NCBI GenBank assembly: GCA_028819475.1
Contig: JAPPLJ010000050.1
Coordinates: 1 to 64,000, forward strand
DNA: 64,000 nucleotides
From: Rhodospirillaceae bacterium
Lineage (GTDB): Bacteria > Pseudomonadota > Alphaproteobacteria > Bin65
Direction: 5' to 3'
The position numbers were made by a program, and so were the translations under genes. The notes under the pieces are model-generated. The model saw only the letters and a list, made by a program, of their open reading frames with translations, was not told the origin of the DNA and did not search any database. Shown here one piece after another: positions 8,362-21,153 of this stretch (its first letter is position 1; each line of letters begins with the position of its first letter).

Positions 8362-9231
8362 TCAGTGCTCGCCGCTCGAAATGACGGCGTAGGTCTCCGG
8401 CCGGCGGTCGCGGAAGAACTGCCAGAGGTTGCGCACCTCGCGCACCTTCTCCATGTCCATGTCGGCGTAAATCAGTTCGTTCCCGTCCTCACTGGCCTCG
8501 CACAGGAACTCGCCGCGCGGATCGACGATGTAGGACGAGCCGTAGAAGCGCCCGATATTCCACGGCCCTTCGGTACCGACCCGGTTGCAGGCGCCGATAT
8601 AGACTCCGTTGGCGACGGCGGAGGCCGGCTGTTCCAGCTTCCAGAGATACTGGCTGAGCCCGGCGACGGTGGCCGACGGGTTGACGATATATTCGGCGCC
8701 GTTGAGCGCCAGCGCGCGCCAGCCTTCCGGAAAATGCCGGTCGTAGCAGATATAGACGCCGAGCCTGCAATAGGCGGTTTCGAAGACGGGCCAGCCGGAG
8801 GTGCCGGGCTTGAAGAAGAACTTCTCGTAAAAGCCGGCGACCTGGGGGATATGCGTCTTGCGGTACTTGCCGAGATAGCTGCCGTCGGCGTCGATGACCG
8901 CCGCGGTGTTGTAATAGACGCCGGTCTGCTCTTCCTCGTAGATCGGCACCACGACGACCAAGGAATGCTTTTTCGCGTATTCCTGCATCAGCCGGGTCGT
9001 CGGCCCGTCGGGGATCTTCTCGACCGCGGCGTACCACTTCACGTCCTGGCTCGGGCAGAAATAGGGCTGGTTGAACACCTCCTGCAGGCACAGGACCTGA
9101 ACCCCGTTTGCGCCGGCCTCGTCGATCAGCGGCAGGTGGGCCTCGATCATGTTGGCCTTGATCGTCTCGGGGCTCTCGTCGGTGCTGGTGTTGAGCGCGA
9201 ACTGGATCAGACCGGCCCTGACTGTGGTCAT
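8362..9231 (-). CDS. Nitrilase-superfamily carbamoyl hydrolase, probable beta-ureidopropionase
   Basis: This 289-residue protein would hydrolyse N-carbamoyl-beta-alanine (or N-carbamoyl-beta-aminoisobutyrate) to the amino acid, CO2 and ammonia, the last step of reductive pyrimidine breakdown. The nitrilase catalytic triad is visible: Glu51 in CLQEVF, Lys125 in KYRKTHIP and Cys162 in YICYDRHFPE. I chose the ATG at 9231 (MTTVRAGLIQF), preceded by GGAGAGAGG; the frame runs on upstream into a toxin remnant. Dihydropyrimidinase lies nearby in divergent orientation and PreA/PreT lie 9 kb away, which supports this role over N-carbamoylputrescine amidase. Confidence 0.85.
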   Translation of the reverse strand: MTTVRAGLIQFALNTSTDESPETIKANMIEAHLPLIDEAGANGVQVLCLQEVFNQPYFCPSQDVKWYAAVEKIPDGPTTRLMQEYAKKHSLVVVVPIYEEEQTGVYYNTAAVIDADGSYLGKYRKTHIPQVAGFYEKFFFKPGTSGWPVFETAYCRLGVYICYDRHFPEGWRALALNGAEYIVNPSATVAGLSQYLWKLEQPASAVANGVYIGACNRVGTEGPWNIGRFYGSSYIVDPRGEFLCEASEDGNELIYADMDMEKVREVRNLWQFFRDRRPETYAVISSGEH

Positions 9232-9419
9232 GTCCTCTCTCCTTCGGGATGCTGTAGCCTTTGCCGTTTCCGGGCGAAGAGCGCAAAGGTCGAATTTAGC
9301 CCAACAGGCCGTCTTTCCGCCAGAAGACGATCGCCAACCGTCCCCGCCAACTGTCCGGGCCGACCGGTAGTCGCCGAACGGCAAGGGCGGGTCCGGCCGG
9401 CGCAAATCGCCCTGGGAGA

Positions 9420-9426
<7 letters not shown>
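9232..9426 (-). pseudogene. Truncated MazF/PemK-like toxin N-terminus, in frame with the ureidopropionase gene
   Basis: A GTG at 9426 overlaps the antitoxin stop by 7 bases and opens MVISQGDLRRPDPPLPFG, which resembles the first strand of MazF/PemK toxins (usual form VISQGDVWWADL). After about 18 residues the similarity ends. The frame then runs without a stop into the ureidopropionase gene, so a fused product is possible on paper. I read this as the stump of a toxin gene deleted by rearrangement. The beta-ureidopropionase has its own ribosome-binding site at 9235-9243. Confidence 0.55.
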
Positions 9427-14632
<5,206 letters not shown>

Positions 14633-14640
14633 TCTCAACG

Positions 14641-14675
14641 GGAAGGTTCTCGACGGGTCGCGTCGAGAACCTTCC
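14641..14675 (+). terminator. katG terminator hairpin
   Basis: A perfect 15-bp inverted repeat (GGAAGGTTCTCGACG and its complement) with a 5-base loop begins 8 bases after the katG stop. There is no strong T-run, but position and stem strength make it the likely end of the katG transcript. Confidence 0.7.
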
Positions 14676-14721
14676 TCACGCGCGCGGGAACGACTATTGC
14701 GCGGAACATTCCGGCGGCGTC

Positions 14722-14830
14722 GGCCGCAACATCGACCGGCCGCCCTTCGTGCCCGATTACGAGGCGCTGAAGATCAAGCACGAACGCGCCCGGCCGGTCG
14801 CGGTCATCCGCGAAGCGGCGGAATAGGGCG
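14722..14830 (+). pseudogene. Duplicated 3' end of the dihydropyrimidinase gene
   Basis: These 109 bases align without gaps to 11207-11315, which covers the last 34 codons of dihydropyrimidinase, its stop, and 4 bases beyond. By hand count 101 of 109 bases match. Five of the eight differences are silent third-position changes, so both copies appear to have been under coding selection before one was cut off. The fragment has no start codon of its own. It marks the far boundary of the oxyR-katG block: the two copies are exactly 3515 bases apart in direct orientation. Confidence 0.85.
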
Positions 14831-14859
14831 CGGCGGGCAGACCGCCGGCCGGCCCGGCT

Positions 14860-15042
14860 GTGGGGGCATCCCGGCTGCGGGCGCGCACCGCGCTATCCCG
14901 CCTGCTGAACGGCAAGGCGGGCATATCCACGGACATGGCGCTGGCGCTGGAAGACATCGGCCGGGGCACTGCCGGTCGCTGGATGCGGATGCAGGTAAGT
15001 TACGAGCTTGCCCAGGCGGGGCGGGACCGGGCGGCTGCGTAG
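14860..15042 (+). pseudogene. C-terminal fragment of a HigA-like antitoxin
   Basis: The ~60 readable residues contain ALSRLLNGKAGISTDMALAL and then WMRMQVSYELAQAGRDRAAA. These match the second half of HigA-type Xre antitoxins (usual form LLNGHAGISPEMALRL ... WLRMQ..YDLAQAR). The N-terminal helix-turn-helix half is missing, and what precedes it is the dihydropyrimidinase fragment. No HigB toxin is visible. It is another sign that this stretch is a junk-yard of insertion and deletion. Confidence 0.6.
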
Positions 15043-15132
15043 ATGTCTGAGGGCGCGCTGTATGTATGATCCGGTTTCGTGCCCGAGATGTAGGGCAGGG
15101 GACCGTTCCGGATGCTACCGTAGGGAGAGATC

Positions 15133-15219
15133 CTAAGACTTGAGGTAGACGGCTAGGACAAGCATTCCAATAGCGAGGAAGGCGTAGAAGTAGTCGATTA
15201 AGGGCTTGGTACGTTTCAT
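15133..15219 (-). CDS. 28-residue single-pass membrane peptide
   Basis: An ATG at 15219 overlaps the stop of the upstream gene (ATGA) and is preceded by TTTGGAGG, a good ribosome-binding site. It encodes MKRTKPLIDYFYAF, then a hydrophobic run LAIGMLVLAVYL ending in Lys-Ser. The basic N-terminus and one short membrane span predict a small inner-membrane peptide. It is the last gene of a four-gene operon in which each junction overlaps by ATGA. Such peptides can be type I toxin-like, membrane anchors or regulators of a partner protein; no homologue is recognised. Confidence 0.6.
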   Translation of the reverse strand: MKRTKPLIDYFYAFLAIGMLVLAVYLKS

Positions 15220-15737
15220 CCTCCAAAGTCCTCTCTGAGTTGCTTGAACTGCTCAGGTGTCATGCCCGAAATTAGTTTCTGAAACTCGTTCAGCTTCCTG
15301 TCTCGTTCCTTGTCTTCCGCGGAATACGGAATTGTATCCAACCTGTGCAATACGGCGTTCGGCGCCTCCTTAATCCACATGCGGTCTCCACATATCTTCA
15401 CGTTGAAACTGTAATCTCCGGAGGGGCGGCGAAACCCGTCGCTTGCGCTGACGAGCGGTCCCAGAGGTCCCTTGAACACGTCGATGCTCGCGCGTTTCCG
15501 GTCCGCGATGACGAGCACTCCCTCGACCTGAGCGCGTCTCTCGTTCTGGATCATCTCTTCGGGAATGCCATGCCAGTTTGCTTGCCCACCCAGCACCCAC
15601 CAGTTTCTACCCGAATCATCTCGCAACCATTTGGGACGCCGCCCCGCTTTCTCGAGCGCGACGCGGCAGCGTTCCTCGATCTCCTTGACAACGCGATCCC
15701 GGTCCAGATCGTCGAACTTTCCGAGCTTCTGCATCAT
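15216..15737 (-). CDS. Hypothetical protein, third gene of the Xre/DUF4258 operon
   Basis: This soluble-looking protein of about 173 residues starts MMQKLGKFDDLDRDRVVKEI. The start ATG at 15737 overlaps the DUF4258 gene stop (ATGA). No signal peptide or membrane span is seen. The centre holds RNWWVLGGQANWHGIP and a segment of charged strands, and the C-terminus is helical with GMTPEQFKQLREDFGG. I recognise no family. Codon use is less GC3-biased than in the flanking metabolic genes, consistent with acquisition by transfer. Confidence 0.75.
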   Translation of the reverse strand: MMQKLGKFDDLDRDRVVKEIEERCRVALEKAGRRPKWLRDDSGRNWWVLGGQANWHGIPEEMIQNERRAQVEGVLVIADRKRASIDVFKGPLGPLVSASDGFRRPSGDYSFNVKICGDRMWIKEAPNAVLHRLDTIPYSAEDKERDRKLNEFQKLISGMTPEQFKQLREDFGG

Positions 15738-16036
15738 GTCGCCATCCCCTTCCACCGGCCTCGGCGGAGCGCGCGCTTCTGATCGTCAGGTCGTGAGGGA
15801 TACGCGGTCACGACCTGCTCACCGCGCATCACCACCTTCTTGCTCGCCAAGCGTTCAAGCGCCTGAATCTCCCGCTTGCGAACCTCGATCTCGCGTCTGA
15901 CGTCCCGATCGCGCATGAACCAGGTCTCCTCGTCGATCTGGGTTCCGCACTCGAGAATGAGGATGATGTCCCGATTCCGAATACCTCGCTGCCGCATGCG
16001 CGTTATGGCGTGGCCGGTGTATGCGATGGCCGTCAT
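15734..16036 (-). CDS. DUF4258-like small protein
   Basis: This 100-residue protein starts MTAIAYTGHAITRMRQRGI; the HA-x-RMRQRGI motif followed by RDIILILECG is the DUF4258 signature. Family members are small, often lie beside Xre-type regulators, and have been suggested to be toxin-like, but their activity is not established. The ATG at 16036 overlaps the regulator stop (ATGA) and the 3' end overlaps the next gene, so it is translated as part of a tightly coupled operon. The longer upstream in-frame extension is Arg-rich read-through of the regulator gene and was rejected as start. Confidence 0.75.
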   Translation of the reverse strand: MTAIAYTGHAITRMRQRGIRNRDIILILECGTQIDEETWFMRDRDVRREIEVRKREIQALERLASKKVVMRGEQVVTAYPSRPDDQKRALRRGRWKGMAT

Positions 16037-17082
16037 TGGACGTCTCCGTCTTCCTCTCCGCCGCCGACATTCTGCGAGGCGTTCCCCGATTCCGGCGCCA
16101 CCTTCTTCAAGGTCTCTTTCACCTCGGTCGGCGTCGCCGTGGACACGATCTTCGCGAGCTTGGCGACTGGCTGATCTTCGTTCAGGTCCCTGTAGATGCC
16201 AGGCAGTCTCTCTTCCAGCCACGCTGCGCGCTCCTTGCCCGCGTCGTCTCCCTTCAACTCCTCGGGAATCTCGGAGAGCCTGACATGGCCGGTTTCAAGC
16301 GCCCTCTTGGCATCGAGGGAGTCGTTGGTGACCTTTTCGATCTCGTCGTTGCAAAGGTCGTAGTCAGGAAACCGTAACCACGGCGACCCGTAGCTGAGAT
16401 CATCACGCTCTACTTCGACGACGCCGGGATTTTCGAGGTCGGCGGCAAGCTTCCGCAAGTAGCCGGCAAAGGGGTTGCTTTTCGAGCGATCGAACGGGTC
16501 GTCTCCAAATGTATCGTGGCTATCGCTAAACAGATGGTCGCCGAAGATATCCGCCTTCGCGATAGACTCTTTTTCCAGCGTGTCCGCATTGAGCGCGACG
16601 GTCGTGGCCGTCCCGAAGAGCCAATACCCGACCTCGTTCCCAATCTCGTCCAAGCGGCTGATCGCTTCACCCGCTTCTTCCAGCTTACTTCGTCTCCAGC
16701 CGAGACTCCCTTCGGCCAGAAGCACAAATAGGAGAGGCGCCATGTTGATGATCTCGGTGGCGCTAACGCCGTATCGGCTCTTGACGAGGTCGTAGGCGAG
16801 CCGGGCCTTCGGCGCGATCTCGGCGTTGACTTGGACGCGCTGTGCGGGAGCAGGCGCCTTGCCGGTTTGCGGGAGCGGCAACTCACCGGTAAGCACCTCG
16901 GGGGCGATCTGGAGGGCCTTGGCAAGCCTCTCCACGGTAGTCCAGTGAGGGGTCGTGTTACTGTGTGCGGGGTTCTCTAGGCGCTGAATGGTGCGCATTG
17001 AGACTCTCGATAGTTCTGCGAGTCGAGCCTTCGAGAAGCCCTTCGCTTTGCGCAAGACATACAAACGGGTTGGATGAGCCAT
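16033..17082 (-). CDS. Xre-family helix-turn-helix regulator with large C-terminal domain
   Basis: In this 349-residue protein residues ~5-60 form a Cro/C1-type helix-turn-helix (AKGFSKARLAELSRVSMRTI then QRLENPAHSNTTP). A linker rich in Pro/Ala precedes about 270 residues of unknown fold with an acidic C-terminus (GGGEEDGDVQ). Such length is unusual for a simple repressor and suggests a sensor or effector-binding half. It is the first gene of a four-gene overlapping operon and has its own strong promoter at 17135-17163, so autoregulation is likely. The substrate or signal is unknown. Confidence 0.8.
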   Translation of the reverse strand: MAHPTRLYVLRKAKGFSKARLAELSRVSMRTIQRLENPAHSNTTPHWTTVERLAKALQIAPEVLTGELPLPQTGKAPAPAQRVQVNAEIAPKARLAYDLVKSRYGVSATEIINMAPLLFVLLAEGSLGWRRSKLEEAGEAISRLDEIGNEVGYWLFGTATTVALNADTLEKESIAKADIFGDHLFSDSHDTFGDDPFDRSKSNPFAGYLRKLAADLENPGVVEVERDDLSYGSPWLRFPDYDLCNDEIEKVTNDSLDAKRALETGHVRLSEIPEELKGDDAGKERAAWLEERLPGIYRDLNEDQPVAKLAKIVSTATPTEVKETLKKVAPESGNASQNVGGGEEDGDVQ

Positions 17083-17134
17083 GACTTATGTACCTAGGCT
17101 AAACAGTGCCATTATTGAATTTATCCGCTATTCA

Positions 17135-17163
17135 TATATAATTTTGCGCTAAAATATGTTCAA
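17135..17163 (-). promoter_or_regulatory. Sigma-70-type promoter of the Xre operon
   Basis: On the minus strand TTGAAC, a 17-base spacer and TATATA make a near-consensus -35/-10 pair. It lies in an AT-rich island about 50 bases upstream of the regulator's ATG. A partly palindromic TAGCCTAGGTA lies between promoter and start codon and could be the regulator's own operator. Confidence 0.65.
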
Positions 17164-17789
17164 GCGCCAATACTTGGCCATTTTTGAGTCAATGCATCAG
17201 ACCCTACGCCACGGGAATGATGCAGCGCGTCAAAAGGTGGACAAACTACGGGCGGACGGAGGCTAACAAATCCAATCGGCACCATGGTCGAAAGGAGGCG
17301 CCGACGGAAACCCCCCGTTTGCTCGATCGCCATCATGGCCTCGGCGATAATACTTCCGACCCTCCCGGCGGTATCGCGAAGACCGTGCAGGCGCGGGCTG
17401 CCGGGCTCGGCGTCCGCGCGGATTGCCCACCGGCCCACGCGATGGAAAGCGTCGGCCGGACGCGCATCGGCTGCGTGCGCGCGGCGGACCGCTGGCCGGC
17501 CCGGATCTCCCGACGCCGTCACAACCTTCGTCCGCCACGCTGCGCCGAATGGGGTTGACATCGGTCATGAGAACATTATATGAACATAAAGCGGGCGCGG
17601 CGGACGCAGGCGGGTGCAAACACGGCGGAAAGGCCGGATGCAAAAAAAGACGGTATATAGACCGGTCTGTCCCGATTTTCCGTTTTTCGGTAAACGGAGC
17701 AATTTCAAAGTGTTAGGCGGATTTAAGAAAATGAACGGTCAAACAAAAATCTAGAAATACCGGCCTGAAGACCTTCGGCGCCCGCAGGC
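17164..17789. other. Gene-free stretch between the Xre operon and preA
   Basis: About 620 bases without a supportable gene. Bases 17184-17560 are open in several frames on both strands, but no frame gives a recognisable protein or a good start. Bases 17565-17780 are AT-rich, with a direct repeat GAACAT-N5-GAACAT at about 17571-17587 and a palindrome AGACCGGTCT near 17660. I see no recombinase gene or tRNA. It probably marks the old boundary of the insertion into the pyrimidine cluster. Confidence 0.4.
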
Positions 17790-19064
17790 CTACTCGGCCG
17801 CCTGCGCCCGGTTTGCCGGGTTCCGCGGATCGTCGGCCCAGACGACGTAGGGCTTGCCGTTGTCGACCGGCTCCATGGTGATGCAGCCGTCGACCGGGCA
17901 GACATACATGCAGAGATTGCAGCCGACGCACTCCTCGTCGATCACCTCGTAGCGCCGTTCGCCGTCGACCCTGAGCGCGGCGATCGACTGGTGGGAGGTG
18001 TCTTCGCAGGTGACGTGGCACAGGCCGCACTTGATGCAGAGATCCTGGTCGATGCGGGCGACGATCTCGTAGTTCATGTCGAGTTCGCCCCATTCGACAT
18101 AGTTGCGCGCCGCGGCGCCCCGGAAGTCCGACAGGGTGCGGTAGCCCTTCTCGTCCATCCAGTTCGACAGGCCGTCGATCATGTCCTCGACGATCTTGAA
18201 GCCGCGATGCATCGCCGCCGTGCAGACCTGGACGTTGCTGGCGCCGATGGCGAGAAACTCCGCCGCGTCGCGCCACGTCGAGATCCCGCCGATTCCCGAG
18301 ATCCCCATGCCGCGGCATTCCGGGTCGCGCGCCAGGTCGCCGACCATGCGCAGGGCGACCGGCTTGACCGCCGGGCCGCAATAGCCGCCATGGGTGCCCT
18401 TGCCGTTGACCAGCGGCAGCGGCGCCATCGTGTCGAGATCGACGCCGATCACGGAGGCCAGCGTGTTGATCAGCGACACGGCATCGGCATTGCCCTTGCG
18501 TGCGGCGCGGGCCGGGTAGCGGATGTCGGTGATGTTGGGCGTGAGCTTGACGATGACCGGCATCCGCGTGTGCTGCTTGCACCAGGCCGTGACCATCTCG
18601 ACATAGTCCGGCACCTGGCCGACCGCCGAGCCCATGCCGCGCTCGGACATGCCGTGGGGGCAGCCGAAATTGAGCTCGATCCCGTCGGCTCCGGTGTCCT
18701 CGACCTCGGCGAGGATGGTCTTCCAGCTTTCCTCGTCGCACGGCACCATCAGGGAGACGACCAGCGCCCGGTCCGGCCATTCCCGCTTGATCTGCTTGAC
18801 CTCGCGCAGGTTGACCTCGATCGGCCGGTCCGAAATCAGCTCGATATTGGTGAAGCCGGCCATGCGGGAGCCGTTGTACTCCACCGCGCCGTAGCGCGAC
18901 GTGGTGTTGACGATCGGCTCGCCGACGGTCTTCCAGACGACACCGCCCCAGCCGGCTCTGAAGGCGCGCTCGACATTGTAGTATTTGTCGGTCGGCGGCG
19001 CCGAGGCGAGCCAAAAGGGATTGGGCGATGTGATTCCGGCGAGGTCGGTTCTCAGGTCAGCCAT
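17790..19064 (-). CDS. preA: NAD(P)-dependent dihydropyrimidine dehydrogenase, catalytic subunit PreA
   Basis: This 424-residue subunit reduces uracil/thymine to the 5,6-dihydro forms. It has an N-terminal FMN-binding TIM barrel of the dihydroorotate dehydrogenase type, with SGIGGISTWRDAAEF and GASNVQVCTA near the phosphate site, then a C-terminal double 4Fe-4S ferredoxin domain (CIKCGLCHVTC and CVGCNLCMYVCP). The active-site loop reads ERGMGSAVGQVP; in mammalian DPD the aligned loop is ERGMGLACGQ with the catalytic Cys, so this enzyme has Val there. It lies 16 bases downstream of preT and provides the first step before dihydropyrimidinase. Confidence 0.93.
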   Translation of the reverse strand: MADLRTDLAGITSPNPFWLASAPPTDKYYNVERAFRAGWGGVVWKTVGEPIVNTTSRYGAVEYNGSRMAGFTNIELISDRPIEVNLREVKQIKREWPDRALVVSLMVPCDEESWKTILAEVEDTGADGIELNFGCPHGMSERGMGSAVGQVPDYVEMVTAWCKQHTRMPVIVKLTPNITDIRYPARAARKGNADAVSLINTLASVIGVDLDTMAPLPLVNGKGTHGGYCGPAVKPVALRMVGDLARDPECRGMGISGIGGISTWRDAAEFLAIGASNVQVCTAAMHRGFKIVEDMIDGLSNWMDEKGYRTLSDFRGAAARNYVEWGELDMNYEIVARIDQDLCIKCGLCHVTCEDTSHQSIAALRVDGERRYEVIDEECVGCNLCMYVCPVDGCITMEPVDNGKPYVVWADDPRNPANRAQAAE

Positions 19065-19080
19065 GGTCCTTGCCTCCCGC

Positions 19081-20439
19081 TCATCGGGTCAGGTAGCAGT
19101 GGATCGACCGCGCGGCGACCTTGCCGTCTTCCACCGCCTGCACGGTCAGGTCGAGTCCGTCGATGCAGTCGCCGCCGGCGAACACGCCGGAGAGCGACGT
19201 TTCAAGGTCATCGTTCACGACGATCCGGCCGCCGCTTATGTCGAGCGGCCCGCCGGCGCCGTCCGCCACCGGATCGGCAATCAGGATCTGGCCGATCGCA
19301 GTGAACACGCTGTCCGCAGGCAGGGTCGTCGTATCGCCGGTGCCGGTCAGCCGGCCGCTGTCGTCGAGCCTTGTATATTCCAGTTCGATGCTGCCGACAT
19401 GGCCGTTCGCGCCGTGCAGTCGCACCGGGCGGACCCAGTGCTTGATCCTGACGCCGCTGGTCTGCGCGACCTCCTGCTCGTGCCAGGTCGCACCCATCTC
19501 GTCGGGTCCGCGGCGGTAGCAGATGGTGACGTCCTCGGCGCCCAGCCGCTTCGTCTGGACGGCGATGTCGATGGCCGTGTTGCCGCCGCCGATCACGACG
19601 ACCCTGCGCCCGACGGGCAGCGCCGCCAGATCGCCGGCCTGGCGCAGCTCGGCGATATAGTCGATCGCCGGCCGGACGCCCTCGAGCGCCTGTCCTTCGA
19701 CCTCCAGCCCCTTCACGCCGGCCTGGCCGGTCGCCAGGAACACCGCGTCGTAATCCCGGCGCAGCCCGGCCAGGGAGATGTCCGTGCCGAGCGCCTTGTT
19801 GAACTCCAGCGTGATGCCGCCGACCGAAAGGATGAAATCCAGCTCGCGCTGGGCGAAATCGTCGATCACCTTGTAGGCGGCGATGCCGTATTCGTTGAGC
19901 CCGCCGGCCTTGGCCCGCGCTTCGTAGACCGTAACTTCGTGGCCGAGCCGGGCGAGGCCGTGGGCGCAGCTGATGCCGGCCGGTCCGCCGCCCACCACGG
20001 CCACACGCTTGCCGGTCGTCGCCGCGCGCTCGAAGGGCTGCTCGCCGCGCTCGAAAAACCGGTCGGTGGCGTAGCGCTGGAGCAGGCCGATATTGACCGG
20101 CTTGCCCTCCTGCGCGGTGCGCACGCAGACCTCCTCGCACAGCTCCTCGACCGGGCAGACCCGGGCGCAGGCGCCGCCGAAAATGTTGGCCCCGAGAATG
20201 TCCATCGCCGCGCCGCGGATATTGTCCGAGGCGATCTTGCGGATGAAGCTCGGGATGTCGATGCCGGTCGGGCAGGCCTCGATGCAGGGCGCGTCGTAGC
20301 AGAAGTAGCAGCGGCTGGCGTCGATCGGCGCCTGCTGCGGCGTAAGCGGCGGCTTGATATCGCCGAAGTTGCGCGCGTATTCGGCTTGCGAGAGCCGGCC
20401 CGCCGCGATGTCAGGCTGCGCCGCCATCGTGCTTTCCAT
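19081..20439 (-). CDS. preT: Dihydropyrimidine dehydrogenase, NAD(P)H-oxidising subunit PreT
   Basis: This 452-residue flavoprotein resembles the glutamate synthase small chain. The N-terminal ~140 residues hold a Cys-rich iron-sulfur domain (CYFCYDAPCIEACPTGIDIP and CARVCPVEELCEEVC). They are followed by an FAD fold (VAVVGGGPAGISCAHGLARL) and an NAD(P) fold (VVVIGGGNTAIDIAVQT). It takes electrons from NAD(P)H and passes them to PreA, whose gene follows 16 bases later in the same operon. A 9-bp inverted repeat lies just upstream of its start. Confidence 0.93.
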   Translation of the reverse strand: MESTMAAQPDIAAGRLSQAEYARNFGDIKPPLTPQQAPIDASRCYFCYDAPCIEACPTGIDIPSFIRKIASDNIRGAAMDILGANIFGGACARVCPVEELCEEVCVRTAQEGKPVNIGLLQRYATDRFFERGEQPFERAATTGKRVAVVGGGPAGISCAHGLARLGHEVTVYEARAKAGGLNEYGIAAYKVIDDFAQRELDFILSVGGITLEFNKALGTDISLAGLRRDYDAVFLATGQAGVKGLEVEGQALEGVRPAIDYIAELRQAGDLAALPVGRRVVVIGGGNTAIDIAVQTKRLGAEDVTICYRRGPDEMGATWHEQEVAQTSGVRIKHWVRPVRLHGANGHVGSIELEYTRLDDSGRLTGTGDTTTLPADSVFTAIGQILIADPVADGAGGPLDISGGRIVVNDDLETSLSGVFAGGDCIDGLDLTVQAVEDGKVAARSIHCYLTR

Positions 20440-20470
20440 GGTCCATGCTGCCCTCCAAACTTAAGGCGCT

Positions 20471-20494
20471 GAAATGGCGCGTTTCCGCCATTTC
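20471..20494. promoter_or_regulatory. Inverted repeat upstream of preT, possible operator
   Basis: GAAATGGCG and CGCCATTTC form a perfect 9-bp palindrome with a 6-base centre, 32 bases upstream of the preT start codon. The position fits a repressor or activator site for the preTA operon. It could also be an mRNA 5' hairpin. Confidence 0.45.
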
Positions 20495-20599
20495 GTTGCC
20501 AACGCGCCCCGGCGCCTCGGCACCGCCGTTGCACCGGAAAAAAAGAATTGACCCTAATTGCGGCCCCGGAACCCGTCAAGCATTGCCGCACGGGAAGGT

Positions 20600-20650
20600 G
20601 CCGGCCTTTGGAGCGCGGCTGCGCCGCTCCGGTCGAAATGACGGGGAGGG
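20600..20650. repeat. Partial copy of a dispersed fold-back element
   Basis: GGAGCGCGGCTGCGCCGCTCC forms a hairpin and runs into CCGGTCGAAATGACGGGG. This matches the right end of the complete inverted-repeat element at 54973-55110. The left arm is missing here. Confidence 0.5.
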
Positions 20651-20769
20651 GCGCGGAGAGGCGCGCGTTTTCGTGTCGCCGCATACTCTCTTATTTCGAA
20701 CGGACGCACGACCGACGCTTGACGGCATTCGGATCATGGGGCTAATGCTTGCGGGCTTGGCGTCCCGAT

Positions 20770-20950
20770 CCGGAAGGGGAGGGGCTTAATAGGGAATCCG
20801 GTGCGATCGGCGGATCAAATCCGGAGCTGTCCCCGCAACTGTAGACGGTTGGCCGCGCTCGGAATGCCACTGGTCGAACGGCCGGGAAGGCGGGCGCAAG
20901 ACAGGCCGGTAACCGTGAGCCAGGAAACCTGCCGGGCGACCGCGACTGTA
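20770..20950 (+). promoter_or_regulatory. Cobalamin (B12) riboswitch
   Basis: The canonical conserved blocks are present in order: AATAGGGAATCCGGTGCG, then CCGGAGCTGTCCCCGCAACTGTA (the strongest B12-box block), GCCACTGG, GGGAAGG, GCAAGACAGG and CCAGGAAACCTGCC. The expression platform that follows, 20946-20975, can form a hairpin from GTATCG and TGATAC just ahead of the cbtB ribosome-binding site. Binding of adenosylcobalamin would be expected to repress cbtBA. Confidence 0.95.
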
Positions 20951-20980
20951 TCGTTGTCGGGTGATACGACGGAGAATTGC

Positions 20981-21151
20981 ATGACTGCCCAAACCCAGAG
21001 CAGGACCGGAATTTCGGCGAAGCTCGCCGCCATCGCGCTGTCCGCCTTCATCGGCCTGGCGATCGTCACGCTCGCCGGCCATGTGCAGACGGCCGCCCTG
21101 CATGACGCGGCGCACGATTCGCGCCACGCCATGGGCTTCCCCTGCCACTAG
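20981..21151 (+). CDS. cbtB: Cobalt transporter subunit CbtB
   Basis: This 56-residue single-span membrane protein has the transmembrane helix at about residues 15-35 (AAIALSAFIGLAIVTLAG). A His-rich end, HDAAHDSRHAMGFPCH, is the probable cobalt-binding tail of CbtB. It sits directly behind a cobalamin riboswitch and 2 bases before cbtA. CbtAB is a predicted cobalt importer found under B12 control in Alphaproteobacteria. Cobalt supply fits the corrinoid methyltransferase genes just downstream. Confidence 0.92.
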   Translation: MTAQTQSRTGISAKLAAIALSAFIGLAIVTLAGHVQTAALHDAAHDSRHAMGFPCH

Positions 21152-21153
21152 AC

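Noticed and set aside
14641..14830. Reading 14473-14826 as a real gene ending like dihydropyrimidinase
   Set aside because: Its first part overlaps katG in another frame and crosses the katG terminator; only the duplicated tail is meaningful.
17160..17561. A protein gene on the minus strand with LHGLRDTAG resembling a tyrosine-recombinase box
   Set aside because: Only a few residues fit, the other catalytic residues are missing, and competing open frames cover the same DNA. High GC alone can give such frames.
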